Assembly: GCF_023208015.1 (NCBI RefSeq)
Contig: NZ_CP051627.1
Span: 930,001-994,000 of the forward strand
Direction: 5' to 3'
From: Thermobifida alba
GTDB lineage: Bacteria > Actinomycetota > Actinomycetes > Streptosporangiales > Streptosporangiaceae
Length of the DNA: 64,000 nt
Below the pieces are notes generated by a model, which saw nothing but the letters and a program-made list of their open reading frames with translations, did not search any database and had not been told where the DNA came from. Every line of letters starts with the position of its first letter. The first letter of the stretch is position 1. Both the position numbers and the translations under genes were made by a program. This document shows, one piece after another, positions 53,655 through 61,911 of this stretch.

Positions 53655-54641
53655 TCAGGAGCCGTCCTGCGGACCGTCCGGGGACCGCGGTCCGGCGGCG
53701 CGCAGGAACCGCTCCGCGCGGTCGCGCAGGTAGTCGCGGAACTCGGGCGGGTCGACCACGTGGAAGTCCGCGCCGAGGGAGGCGAGCACCAGCGTCGGCC
53801 AGTCGAAAGTGTCGACGTGCATAGTCAGGCGGCACCCGCCGCCGTCCGCCTCTTCCACCGTCCCCCACGACGCCACGGCCCGCCGCACGTCGGCGGCGTC
53901 CGCGTCCACCTCGACCACCACCCGGTGCCGTCGGGACACGGTGAGGTTGCGCCGCCGCACGAACTCCGCCGCGTCCCCGCCGGGAACCTCCCGGGGGACG
54001 AAGAGGGCGCCCGTGGCCTTCGGCTCGGTGATGCGGTCCACCCGGAAGGTGCGCCAGTCGTTGCGGCCCACGTCCCAGGCCACCAGGTACCAGCGGTGCC
54101 ACAGCGGCACCAGGCGGTGCGGCTCCACCAGCCGCCGGGTCTCCTCGCCGCCGCGGGAGGTGTAGGCGAACCGCAGCATCTCGGTGTCCCGGCAGGTCTG
54201 CGCGATCACCGTCAGGGTGACCGCGTCGACCGTCGGGCCGCCGCCGGGGGCGACGGGCGCGGTGGAGGAGCGCAGCGCCTCCACCCGGTTGCGCAGCCGG
54301 GGCGGCATCACCTGCACGACCTTCGCCAGGGCGCGCACCGACGTCTCCTCGATGCCCGCCACCGCGCCCAGGGCGGCCGTGTGCAGTCCCACCGCGATGG
54401 CCACCGCCTCCTCGTCGTCGAGCAGCAGCGGCGGCATGGCCGCCCCCGACCGCAGCTGGTAGCCGCCCGCCACCCCCCGGTTCGAGTCGACCGGGTACCC
54501 CAGTTCCCGCAGCCGGTCCACGTCGCGGCGCAGGGTGCGCTCACTCACCCCCAGCCGTTCGGCCAGCTCCCGTCCCGGCCAGTACCGGTGGGTCTGCAGC
54601 AGGGACAGCAGCCGCAGCATCCGCGTGCTCGTGTTCGCCAT
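53655..54641 (-). CDS. WYL-domain transcriptional regulator (YafY-like)
   Basis: 328 aa: N-terminal HTH_11 winged helix (about 5-55, RELAERLGVSERTLRRDV), a WYL domain in the middle (HRWYLVAWDVGRNDWRTFRVDRI) and a WCX-type C-terminal domain. Regulators of this type respond to ligands or DNA fragments and often control divergent genes. Start ATG 54641 with GGAG upstream and a TAATAT box at 54663-54658; ATG 54659 is an in-frame alternative. The divergent ABC exporter 60 bp away is the likely target. Confidence 0.88.
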   Translation of the reverse strand: MANTSTRMLRLLSLLQTHRYWPGRELAERLGVSERTLRRDVDRLRELGYPVDSNRGVAGGYQLRSGAAMPPLLLDDEEAVAIAVGLHTAALGAVAGIEETSVRALAKVVQVMPPRLRNRVEALRSSTAPVAPGGGPTVDAVTLTVIAQTCRDTEMLRFAYTSRGGEETRRLVEPHRLVPLWHRWYLVAWDVGRNDWRTFRVDRITEPKATGALFVPREVPGGDAAEFVRRRNLTVSRRHRVVVEVDADAADVRRAVASWGTVEEADGGGCRLTMHVDTFDWPTLVLASLGADFHVVDPPEFRDYLRDRAERFLRAAGPRSPDGPQDGS

Positions 54642-54690
54642 GACTCCAGCGTCCCGCATATTACGGACGGAAGGTGGCCGAAAAGGCTTC

Positions 54691-54696
54691 TAGAGT
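54691..54696 (+). promoter_or_regulatory. TAGAGT -10 box of leaderless ABC ATPase gene
   Basis: Exactly 6 bases before the GTG start at 54703; no Shine-Dalgarno. A strong leaderless-promoter pattern. Confidence 0.55.
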
Positions 54697-54702
54697 GGGC
54701 CT

Positions 54703-55704
54703 GTGACCGAGACAATGATCCACACCAGTGCCCTGACCAAGCACTTCACCTCCCGCAAGAGCACCGTCGAGGCGGTCCGCGGCATCGACCTGCGCGTGGA
54801 GGCGGGGGAGATGGTCGCGATCCTGGGGCCCAACGGGGCCGGGAAGTCCACCACGCTGCGCATGCTCACCACCCTGCTGCCCCCCACGTCGGGAACCGCC
54901 CGGGTCGTCGGGTTCGACGTGCGCACCCAGCCGCGCGAGGTGCGCGCCCGCATCGGCTACGTCGGCCAGGGCACCGGCTCCGGGTACAACCAGCGCGGCC
55001 GCGACGAACTGGTCACCCAGGGGCGCGCCTACGGACTGGACACCGCCACGGCCCGCAGCCGCGCCGCCGAACTGCTCGCCTCCCTCGACCTGGAGAGCGT
55101 CGCGGACCGGCGCTCCTCCTCCCTGTCGGGCGGGCAGAAGCGGCGGCTGGACATCGCCCTGGGACTGGTCCACACGCCCCCGCTGCTGTTCCTCGACGAG
55201 CCGTCCACCGGACTGGACCCGCAGAACCGGGCCAACCTGCACGAGCACATCCGCAGGCTGCGCGCCGACCACGACACCACGATCGTGTTCACCACCCACT
55301 ACCTGGACGAGGCCGACCAGTTGGCCGAACGGGTCGTGGTGATCGACCACGGCAGGATCATCGCCGACGCCTCCCCCGAACAGCTCAAGGCCGAGTACGC
55401 GGGCGACCGCATCACCCTCACCTTCGACCGGGAGGACGACGCCGCGGCGGCCCTGCCCCGCCTGCTGGGCATCGCGGCGGGCGCGCGCGGCGAGCGGACC
55501 GGGCCGCAGGTGGTCCTGGAGATCGACGGCGGCTCCCGGATCGCACCGAAGCTGCTGCGGGAACTCGACGAGACGGGCCTGCCCGTGGCCGCCGTCGAGA
55601 TCGTCCGCCCCACCCTCGACGACGTGTTCCTCAACCTCACCGGCCGCAGCCTCCGCGACGCCGCGGCCACCGCACGGCCCGCGAACCAGGAGATCCCCGC
55701 ATGA
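54703..55704 (+). CDS. DrrA-type ABC exporter ATPase
   Basis: 333 aa. Walker A GPNGAGKST (about 43-51), the QGTGSGYNQRGRDEL region typical of daunorubicin-resistance-type ATPases, signature LSGGQKRRLD, Walker B LLFLDEPSTGLD, switch His in FTTHYLDEAD. C-terminal DUF4162-like domain. GTG 54703 is leaderless. Overlaps the permease gene by ATGA. Probable drug or lipid export. Confidence 0.92.
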   Translation: MTETMIHTSALTKHFTSRKSTVEAVRGIDLRVEAGEMVAILGPNGAGKSTTLRMLTTLLPPTSGTARVVGFDVRTQPREVRARIGYVGQGTGSGYNQRGRDELVTQGRAYGLDTATARSRAAELLASLDLESVADRRSSSLSGGQKRRLDIALGLVHTPPLLFLDEPSTGLDPQNRANLHEHIRRLRADHDTTIVFTTHYLDEADQLAERVVVIDHGRIIADASPEQLKAEYAGDRITLTFDREDDAAAALPRLLGIAAGARGERTGPQVVLEIDGGSRIAPKLLRELDETGLPVAAVEIVRPTLDDVFLNLTGRSLRDAAATARPANQEIPA

Positions 55705-56459
55705 CCGCCCCGACCAGTCCGATCACCGACACCGTCACCGTCTTCGTCCGGGAGCTGCGCCCGGTGCTGCGCGACCCGTTCTCGGTGGTCTTCAGCCTGG
55801 TGCAGCCGCTGATCTTCCTCGCGCTGTTCGCGCCGCTGCTGCCCGGCGGCCTGGGCGAGGAGTCGACGCTGCAGTGGTTCGTGCCCGGCATCGTCGTGAT
55901 GTCCTGCCTGTTCGCCACCATGTCGACGGGGGCGAACCTGCTGTTCGAGATCCAGCTCGGCTCGCACGAGCGGATGCTGGTCTCGCCGCTGCGCCGCTCC
56001 GCGCTGATCGTGGGCCGGGCGCTCAAGGAGATCGTGCCGGTCCTCGTCCAGACCGCGGTCATCCTCGTCGTCACCGTTCCGTTCGGGTTCCGCCCCAGCC
56101 CGCTCGGGGCGGTCTGCGGGCTGCTGATCCTCAGCGTCTTCAGCATCGGGGTGGGCTGCCTCTCCTACGCGCTGGCGCTGGTGTCCAAGGACCGGCACTG
56201 GCTGTTCTGGGGGGTGCAGCAGACCCTGCTGTTCCCGCTGGTGCTGCTCGCCGGAATCATGCTCCCGGTGGAGGGCGGCCCCGGCTGGCTGCAGACGCTG
56301 TCGCGGTTCAACCCGCTGACCTACGTCGTCGACGCGCAGCGCGCCCTGTTCAACGGCGACCTGGCCGCGCCGGTCATCGCCTGGGGCGCGCTGGCCGCGG
56401 TGGCCGTGGCGGTGGTGGGCCTGTGGGTGGGCATCACCACGATGCGCCGCGCGGACTGA
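55701..56459 (+). CDS. DrrB-type ABC-2 permease
   Basis: 252 aa with six TM helices. RELRPVLRDPFSVVFSLVQPLIFLALF and the ABC-2 signature region near LSRFNPLTYVVDAQRALF match DrrB/NodJ-like permeases. Translationally coupled to the ATPase. Confidence 0.9.
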   Translation: MTAPTSPITDTVTVFVRELRPVLRDPFSVVFSLVQPLIFLALFAPLLPGGLGEESTLQWFVPGIVVMSCLFATMSTGANLLFEIQLGSHERMLVSPLRRSALIVGRALKEIVPVLVQTAVILVVTVPFGFRPSPLGAVCGLLILSVFSIGVGCLSYALALVSKDRHWLFWGVQQTLLFPLVLLAGIMLPVEGGPGWLQTLSRFNPLTYVVDAQRALFNGDLAAPVIAWGALAAVAVAVVGLWVGITTMRRAD

Positions 56460-56607
56460 GCCGACCGGCGGCACGCCCGCCGGTCGGGAAGGCCGCGGCG
56501 GCACGCCCGCCGGTCGGGACGCGTGTCCCGGGTGGCGGTTGCGCTCCGTGGCTTTTCGGCTCCGCTGCGGGGACTCCTCCGGGGACGGCAGCGCGGCGGG
56601 CCGGCGG

Positions 56608-57723
56608 TCAGTCCTGGTCGAAGCGGAGGACCGGTTTGACCACCGTTCCCGCCTCGGCGTCGGCGGCAGCGGTGTTGATGTCGGCGAACGGATACGGCGT
56701 GACCAGTCTGCGCAGCGGCATCCGGCCCTGGCGGACCAGGTCGACCAGGGCGGGCAGGAACACCTGCGGGGTGGAGTCGCCCTCGGTGACGCCGACGACG
56801 CGGCGGCCGTGGAGCATGTGGGAGAGGTCGACGGCGGCGGTGGTGCCCGGCGGCGGGGCGCCGACGAGTGCCAGGGTGCCGCGGTGCGCCAGCGCCCGGA
56901 GTGCTCCGGCCACGGCCCCGGGGTGGCCGGTGGCGTCCACGGCGTGGGTCACCCCCTCGCCTCTGGTCAGCTCGGCCAGGGCCTCGTCGAGGTCGGTGGA
57001 GCGCGGGTTGACGGTGTCGGTGGCGCCGAGGTCGCGGGCCAGTTCCAGGCGCGAGTCGAGAAGGTCGACGGCGATGATCCGAATGGTGCCGGTCAGCGCC
57101 GCCGCCATCACCGCGGACAGGCCCACCGAGCCCGTCCCGAACACCGCCAGCGTGCTGCCGGGCTCGGGACGCAGCACGTTGAGGACCGCGCCCGCCCCGG
57201 TCTGGACGCCGCAGCCCAGCGGGGCGAGCAGGGACAGGTCCGCGTCCGGGGCGACGGGGCAGACGCCGCGCTCGTCGGCCAGGACCCGGGTGGCGAAGGA
57301 GGACTGGGCGAAGAAGTGGCCGTGGACCGCCTCCCCGCCCCGGTGCAGGGTGGCGCTGCCGTCGGCGCGCCCGCCGGCCAGCACGTTGCGCGGCAGGAAC
57401 TCCACGCAGTAGGCGGGGTGGCCGGAACGGCAGTGGCGGCAGGTCCCGCAACTGGTGAAGGTGAGGAGCACGTGGTCGCCGGGGGCCACCGAGGTGACCC
57501 GCGACCCGGTGGCCTCCACCACCCCGGCGCCCTCGTGGCCCAGCACGCCCGGTAGCGGGAACGGGATGTGTCCGGCCCGCACGCCCAGGTCGGTGCCGCA
57601 CATCCCGCTGGCGGTCATCCGTACCACCACCTCGTGGGGGCGCGGGTCGTCGAGCGTGACTTCGTGGAGTTCGAAAGGTGCGCCGGGGGAGTCGAGCACG
57701 GCTGCGGTGGCGGAGAAGGTCAT
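56608..57723 (-). CDS. Zinc-dependent alcohol dehydrogenase, copy 1
   Basis: 371-aa medium-chain dehydrogenase of the aryl-alcohol-dehydrogenase type. Catalytic zinc ligands C42, H63 and E64 (GHEGAG) and the later LGCGVQTGAG Cys; structural zinc C92, C95, C98, C106. Rossmann motif FGTGSVG (variant of GxGxxG) and an acidic VDLLDSR that favours NAD+. ATG 57723 with AGGACAGG upstream. A same-length close paralogue lies at 61912 in the same orientation. Confidence 0.92.
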   Translation of the reverse strand: MTFSATAAVLDSPGAPFELHEVTLDDPRPHEVVVRMTASGMCGTDLGVRAGHIPFPLPGVLGHEGAGVVEATGSRVTSVAPGDHVLLTFTSCGTCRHCRSGHPAYCVEFLPRNVLAGGRADGSATLHRGGEAVHGHFFAQSSFATRVLADERGVCPVAPDADLSLLAPLGCGVQTGAGAVLNVLRPEPGSTLAVFGTGSVGLSAVMAAALTGTIRIIAVDLLDSRLELARDLGATDTVNPRSTDLDEALAELTRGEGVTHAVDATGHPGAVAGALRALAHRGTLALVGAPPPGTTAAVDLSHMLHGRRVVGVTEGDSTPQVFLPALVDLVRQGRMPLRRLVTPYPFADINTAAADAEAGTVVKPVLRFDQD

Positions 57724-57908
57724 GTCCTGTCCTGGGGGGTCGAGGTCGGCGGCCCGGCCGGGGCGGGGCCCTGCCGGGTCTCCCCTACCCGCGAGCGGCG
57801 CGGGCGACTCCACGACGGGCGCGGGAACGCACGCGTGCCGTCCGGGGCCGACCGCGTTCCGTGCCACCGGCGGCGCCTCGCCCGCGGGGGAGCGTGTCCT
57901 CGCACGGT

Positions 57909-57946
57909 CTCCGCCCCTACCCGCCCCGGGGCGGGTAGGGGCGGAG
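57909..57946. repeat. Perfect 38-base palindrome
   Basis: Two 19-base arms with no spacer, in the middle of a divergent promoter region, so not obviously a terminator for either flanking gene. Cruciform-capable or an operator/insulator. Confidence 0.6.
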
Positions 57947-57955
57947 TTGTCCACA
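57947..57955 (+). promoter_or_regulatory. DnaA-box-like 9-mer
   Basis: TTGTCCACA, identical to the preferred DnaA box of high-GC actinobacteria, directly abutting the 38-base palindrome. Single site only; with the next base it also reads as a TTGTCCACAA near-palindrome. Confidence 0.35.
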
Positions 57956-58035
57956 AGTGGGCGGAAACTCCCGCGCTCCAGGGGGAACCGTCCTACTATC
58001 GGTGTTCCCGCCGCCGCGTTGTGGAGGAGTCCCGC

Positions 58036-58539
58036 GTGATCGATCCCCCGCCGTTGCCGTCCGCCCCGCTCCCGACCGTCGACTCCGTGGCTCGCCGGGT
58101 GGTGGCCCGCTGCGCCCCCGAGGAAGAGCCCTACTACCCCCAGCTGCGCGACGACTTCCTGGCCCGGGGCAGCTCCGCCGCCCGCACCGCCGACAACCCG
58201 CTGGGCTTCGGGGAGATCGCCGTCGGCCTGGTCACGGGGGTGGTGTTGACCGTGCTGCACGAACTGGTCGTCGAATCGGTCACCGACACCGTGCGCCCCT
58301 GGTGGCAGCGGGCCTGGGACTGGACGCTGCGGCGCCTGCGGCTCACCCGCGTGGCACCCGATCCCCGCGCCCCGGTTCCGCCGCTGCCCGCCGACCGGAT
58401 CCCCGACGTGGCCGCGGCCGTCACCGAACACGCCGTGCGGGCCCACCTTCCGCCGGAGCGGGCAGCCGAACTCGCCCGTGCCGTCGTCGCCGAGCTCACC
58501 GTCGCCGACGGGGACTCCGATGACCGTTCCGGCCGCTGA
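58036..58539 (+). CDS. Small partner protein of the M48 operon
   Basis: 167 aa. N-terminal polar part (DSVARRVVARCAPEEEPYYPQL), one probable membrane segment (GEIAVGLVTGVVLTVLHELVV, about 65-85), a Trp/Arg-rich stretch (PWWQRAWDWTLRRLRL) and a helical acidic end. No family recognised. GTG 58036 preceded by GGAGGAG at 6 bases. It overlaps the metalloprotease gene by 20 bp, so the two are translated together and probably work together. Confidence 0.75.
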   Translation: MIDPPPLPSAPLPTVDSVARRVVARCAPEEEPYYPQLRDDFLARGSSAARTADNPLGFGEIAVGLVTGVVLTVLHELVVESVTDTVRPWWQRAWDWTLRRLRLTRVAPDPRAPVPPLPADRIPDVAAAVTEHAVRAHLPPERAAELARAVVAELTVADGDSDDRSGR

Positions 58540-61084
58540 CACCACCGGACCGCCCGCCCCGCAGCGCCGGTTCGACCCGTTCCGGCTTCCCAGCGCGACC
58601 AGTATCCGGTTCGTGCTGCTCATGGCGGGCGCGAGTATCGGCGCCATGTACGTGGGGCTGTGGTACCTGCCGTACCTGTCCGTCATCCTGGACCAGCCGC
58701 TGCCCTTGGCGGACACCTGCGCCGAACAGGCCGGGAACGTCGTCGGCGCCGGTTCCGACCGGGCCGTGCTCGAGACCTTCCTCGACTGCCTGACGGGGAG
58801 GGAACGGCTGGCCGCCTGGTGGTTCCTGGGGGCGGTACCCGTCTGGGCGGTGACGACGGCCGTGGTCTACACGGCCTATCCGGTGGTCCTGCGCCGGCGC
58901 CTGCGTGCGCTGCGGCTGCCGCGCACCTCCGGGGCGGTCAGGGCCGCGGAGCAGGCGCTGCACGAGGAACCGGGCGGGGCCGCGCGGCGCGTCACCCTGC
59001 TCGTCACCCCGGGAACGGCGGGCGGCGCGCGCGTGTTCGGCGCGTGGGGCCGGTACTGGATCGCCATCGACCTCGCCCTGCTCACGGCCCCCTTCCGCGG
59101 ACGGAGCCGGGCGGTGATCCGGCACGAACTCGCCCACCTGCGCAACCGCGACGTCGACCTCACCTACCTGGCCGTGGCCTCCTGGTGGGCGCTGCTGGGG
59201 ATGACACTGCTGCCGCTGCCGGCGCACCTGTTCGTCTTCACGAGGGCCGGGGGCGGAGAGGTCGGCCCCGCGGTGCTGCGGATGACGGCGACCGCGCTGC
59301 TCGTTCTGGCCGTGCTGCACCTGGCGCGTGCCCGGGTCCTGCGCACCCGGGAGCACTACGCCGATCTGCGGGCCGCCGCGGCTGCCCCGGGCGACCCCGA
59401 ACTGCAGCGCGCCCTGGCGGCCCTGGCGCAGACGGGGGCGAAACGGTCCCGATGGCACGCGCTGCGCGGCTACCATCCTCCCCCCGAGGAGCGGCGGCGG
59501 GTGCTCGACGCTCCCGACCGGCTCGTCCGCGTCTCCGGAGTCGACCTGTTCTTCGCGGGAGCGGTGCTGGGCGTCGGGCAGACGCATCTGGCCCTGGTCG
59601 CGCGCCTGCTGGCGGGCAACGACGAGTACCACGGCCACGGGGCGGCGTCCCTGCTGCTCGGCTCCCTGGTGGGCGTGGTCGTGGCGGCGGTGGTGTGGAA
59701 CGCGGTGGACGCGGCCGGAGGGCGTCCGCGTGGTCTGGGGCGGGCGGCGGGGGCTTTGGCCGGAGGCGTCCTCCTCGGCTGTTCGGTGCCGCACGAGTTC
59801 GCGCCCGGAGGGCTCGTCCCCCTGGCGGCGCACCCCGAACTCGCGGTCCTTTCCGCCCTCCTGCTGTGGCTGGCCTGCCTGGTGTTCCTGCGGTGGGCGG
59901 CGCTGGGCGCGCGGATGGGACTGGGCACGTCCCGCCGGTGGCGGAAGGTGTACGCATCCACTCTGGGATGCGCCGCGGTGGCGTTCGGATGCCTGTCCAC
60001 CGTGTGGGTCATCGTCAACGGGCACCTGGGGGAGGCGGACGCGCTGGGGCGGGCGCTGGCGGTGTGGGGAGGACTCTTCGCCGCTTCGCAGACGTGGTAC
60101 TTCACCGTGGGGCTGGGGTGTGCGGCGCTGTGCGTGGCCGCGCTGCCGCAGGCCGGTGAGAGCCGCGGCGAACGCCGTTGGCGGCGGTGGGCGCCGGTGC
60201 TGCTCGGCCACCGGGTCGCGGGGGTGCACCTGCTGCTGGTGGTGATGGCGATCCTCATCTCCGGCGTGGTGGCCGGAGGCGGTCCCCTGCCGTCGTGGTG
60301 GAGTCCCGACCTGCGGCTTGCCGCGGCGGTTGCCGGTGCCCTGCTGTCCGCGGCGCTGTCCGGCGCGGGCCTGGGCGTGCTGCTGGGGGGCCGGGGCAGG
60401 AGCGGCGTGGCGCTGTGCGCCTCCGTGGTCATGGTGCTCGTGACGGCGGCCCTGCAGCCCTTCGCGTTCGCCGCGGCGGTCAACGGCACGGTCTGCCTGG
60501 CGGAACCCGCCTCGGCGGGGTGTTGGGCCCGGGCGGGCACGGCGGTCCTGGGGGCCTTCGGCACCGCCGGGCTGGGACCCTTGGCGGTGGTCGCGCTGCT
60601 CCTCGTGTGCCTTCCGGCCACCGCCGCCGGCGCCGCGCTGCGGGCCCGCCGCAAGGCGCCGCCCCGTCCCGCCCAGGCCCGGCCCGCACCGGCGGCCGGT
60701 GCGGCGCAGGCGGAGCGAACCGGTGGGTACGGGGTGCTGGCCGCGGTGCTGGCTCTCGTGGTCCTGCTGGCGGGGTGGGCGGCCGACAGCCTGGCGCGGA
60801 GGCCGCTGGTCCACGACGGTCCGCGCCCCGAACTGGCGGCGCGGGTGCGGCCGGGAACGGTGGAACGGACCGAAGTGTGTGAACAGGCCGGGGACGTGTT
60901 CCCCGGTTCCAACGTCCTCGACGTCCGAAGCGGCAGGGAAGCGCTTCTCGTCCTCGCGGCCTCCAGCCGGGACCCGGTGCTCGCCGCGTTCGGCAATGCG
61001 GCGCTCGACGGCGCCGAGGTGCCGTGGTCCCGGTTCTTGCGGGCGGTGGCCTACTACTGCCAGGAGACGGAGGGCCCGCGGTGA
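58520..61084 (+). CDS. Large polytopic M48-type membrane metalloprotease
   Basis: 854 aa. M48 zinc motif H202-E203-x2-H206 (IRHELAHLRNRDVD) and a likely third ligand E278 in REHYAD. The protease domain sits between TM helices as in HtpX/Ste24, but is followed by some ten further TM helices (about 340-770) and an extracytoplasmic C-terminal domain with two Cys, about 90 residues. Much longer than HtpX (~290 aa). ATG 58520 lies inside the upstream gene. Substrate unknown; membrane-protein quality control or signal-peptide processing is an inference. Confidence 0.82.
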   Translation: MTVPAADTTGPPAPQRRFDPFRLPSATSIRFVLLMAGASIGAMYVGLWYLPYLSVILDQPLPLADTCAEQAGNVVGAGSDRAVLETFLDCLTGRERLAAWWFLGAVPVWAVTTAVVYTAYPVVLRRRLRALRLPRTSGAVRAAEQALHEEPGGAARRVTLLVTPGTAGGARVFGAWGRYWIAIDLALLTAPFRGRSRAVIRHELAHLRNRDVDLTYLAVASWWALLGMTLLPLPAHLFVFTRAGGGEVGPAVLRMTATALLVLAVLHLARARVLRTREHYADLRAAAAAPGDPELQRALAALAQTGAKRSRWHALRGYHPPPEERRRVLDAPDRLVRVSGVDLFFAGAVLGVGQTHLALVARLLAGNDEYHGHGAASLLLGSLVGVVVAAVVWNAVDAAGGRPRGLGRAAGALAGGVLLGCSVPHEFAPGGLVPLAAHPELAVLSALLLWLACLVFLRWAALGARMGLGTSRRWRKVYASTLGCAAVAFGCLSTVWVIVNGHLGEADALGRALAVWGGLFAASQTWYFTVGLGCAALCVAALPQAGESRGERRWRRWAPVLLGHRVAGVHLLLVVMAILISGVVAGGGPLPSWWSPDLRLAAAVAGALLSAALSGAGLGVLLGGRGRSGVALCASVVMVLVTAALQPFAFAAAVNGTVCLAEPASAGCWARAGTAVLGAFGTAGLGPLAVVALLLVCLPATAAGAALRARRKAPPRPAQARPAPAAGAAQAERTGGYGVLAAVLALVVLLAGWAADSLARRPLVHDGPRPELAARVRPGTVERTEVCEQAGDVFPGSNVLDVRSGREALLVLAASSRDPVLAAFGNAALDGAEVPWSRFLRAVAYYCQETEGPR

Positions 61085-61911
61085 CCGGGGTGACCGCCGC
61101 GTCCCCCGTCGGCGGTCACCACTGCCGGGCCGGCCCCGGCACCACGCCGCGTCGGCGGCGCGGTGGCCTTAACGGGCCGCGGCGGTCCCCGGTCTGTGGG
61201 GGCAGCACCACGATGTGCCACGCGGACCCCGCCGGTCGGCTCGGTCCCTGCCTGTCCCCGCTCGCGCCCCGGAGCCGTACCTGCGGGAGCTCTCTTGGGC
61301 CGCGGCGTGAGTCGGTGCCGGCGGCGCAGAACGGGACGCGGGACGCCTCAAGCCGGGGCAGGTGGGGCGGAAAGCAGCGAGGGGAATCCTGTTCCAGGGA
61401 AGCCGCTCGTTCGAACCGCGTGTTTCCGGGGGTGTCCTGGGTTCTGCCGTCGCTTCTCTTCATCGGATTCCCGATGGCTGGCCTCCACTGCAGATCCGGC
61501 CGGTCTGTTTTCCTTTCTTTCGATTTTCCGGTGCTTTCGGGCATCCGTTTTCCGCGGCTTCCCGTTCGTTTTCTGCGGCGCCGGAAGTCCGTGGGGGGAA
61601 CTGCCTCCCCGGTACTCCGAACACCCCGGGAAACCGCTGGAAACGCCCACCGGGGAAGTGCTGCCGAGGATGATCCGGCGACATTCCACCACACGGGCTT
61701 CCAGCACTGAAGCTCCTGGTGGGGCGGGTGAGCCGATGACCACCGGCCCCGGGAGGGGGCGTTGTCCGCACGGCGGTGTTTCCTCCTTTCGGAGCGCGGA
61801 TGCCCGACGCCGGCGCAGCGGCCCCGGCCTCCTCCAGGGGACGGCCGGGAGCGGCCGCCCCGGCACCGGAAGGCGACGGGACCGCGGCCCGGCGGCGCCA
61901 CGCACCCCTGG
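61085..61911. other. Long intergenic region with AT-rich core
   Basis: 827 bases between the M48 operon and ADH copy 2. After the terminator it holds a distinctly AT-richer stretch (61370-61570) with many TTTTC/CTTT runs. No ORF here has recognisable content. It could be remnant DNA or a promoter island; both neighbours end toward it, so it has no obvious gene to serve. Confidence 0.45.
61089..61120 (+). terminator. Terminator of the M48 operon
   Basis: Perfect 11-bp stem (61089-61099 / 61110-61120), loop of 10, 5 bases after the stop. Confidence 0.75.

Larger units (their letters stand above)
57724..58035. other. Divergent region between ADH copy 1 and M48 operon
   Basis: 312 bases, very GC-rich near the ADH. 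Holds the 38-base palindrome and the DnaA-box-like 9-mer listed separately, a GGAAC at 57985-57989 and a TACTAT box at 57994-57999 for the rightward operon. No gene. Confidence 0.5.

Noticed and set aside
57982-58010. ECF-sigma-type promoter (GGAAC with a later GTT) before the M48 operon
   Set aside because: The spacing is one base short of the usual range and a TACTAT box lies in the same place; not enough to call.
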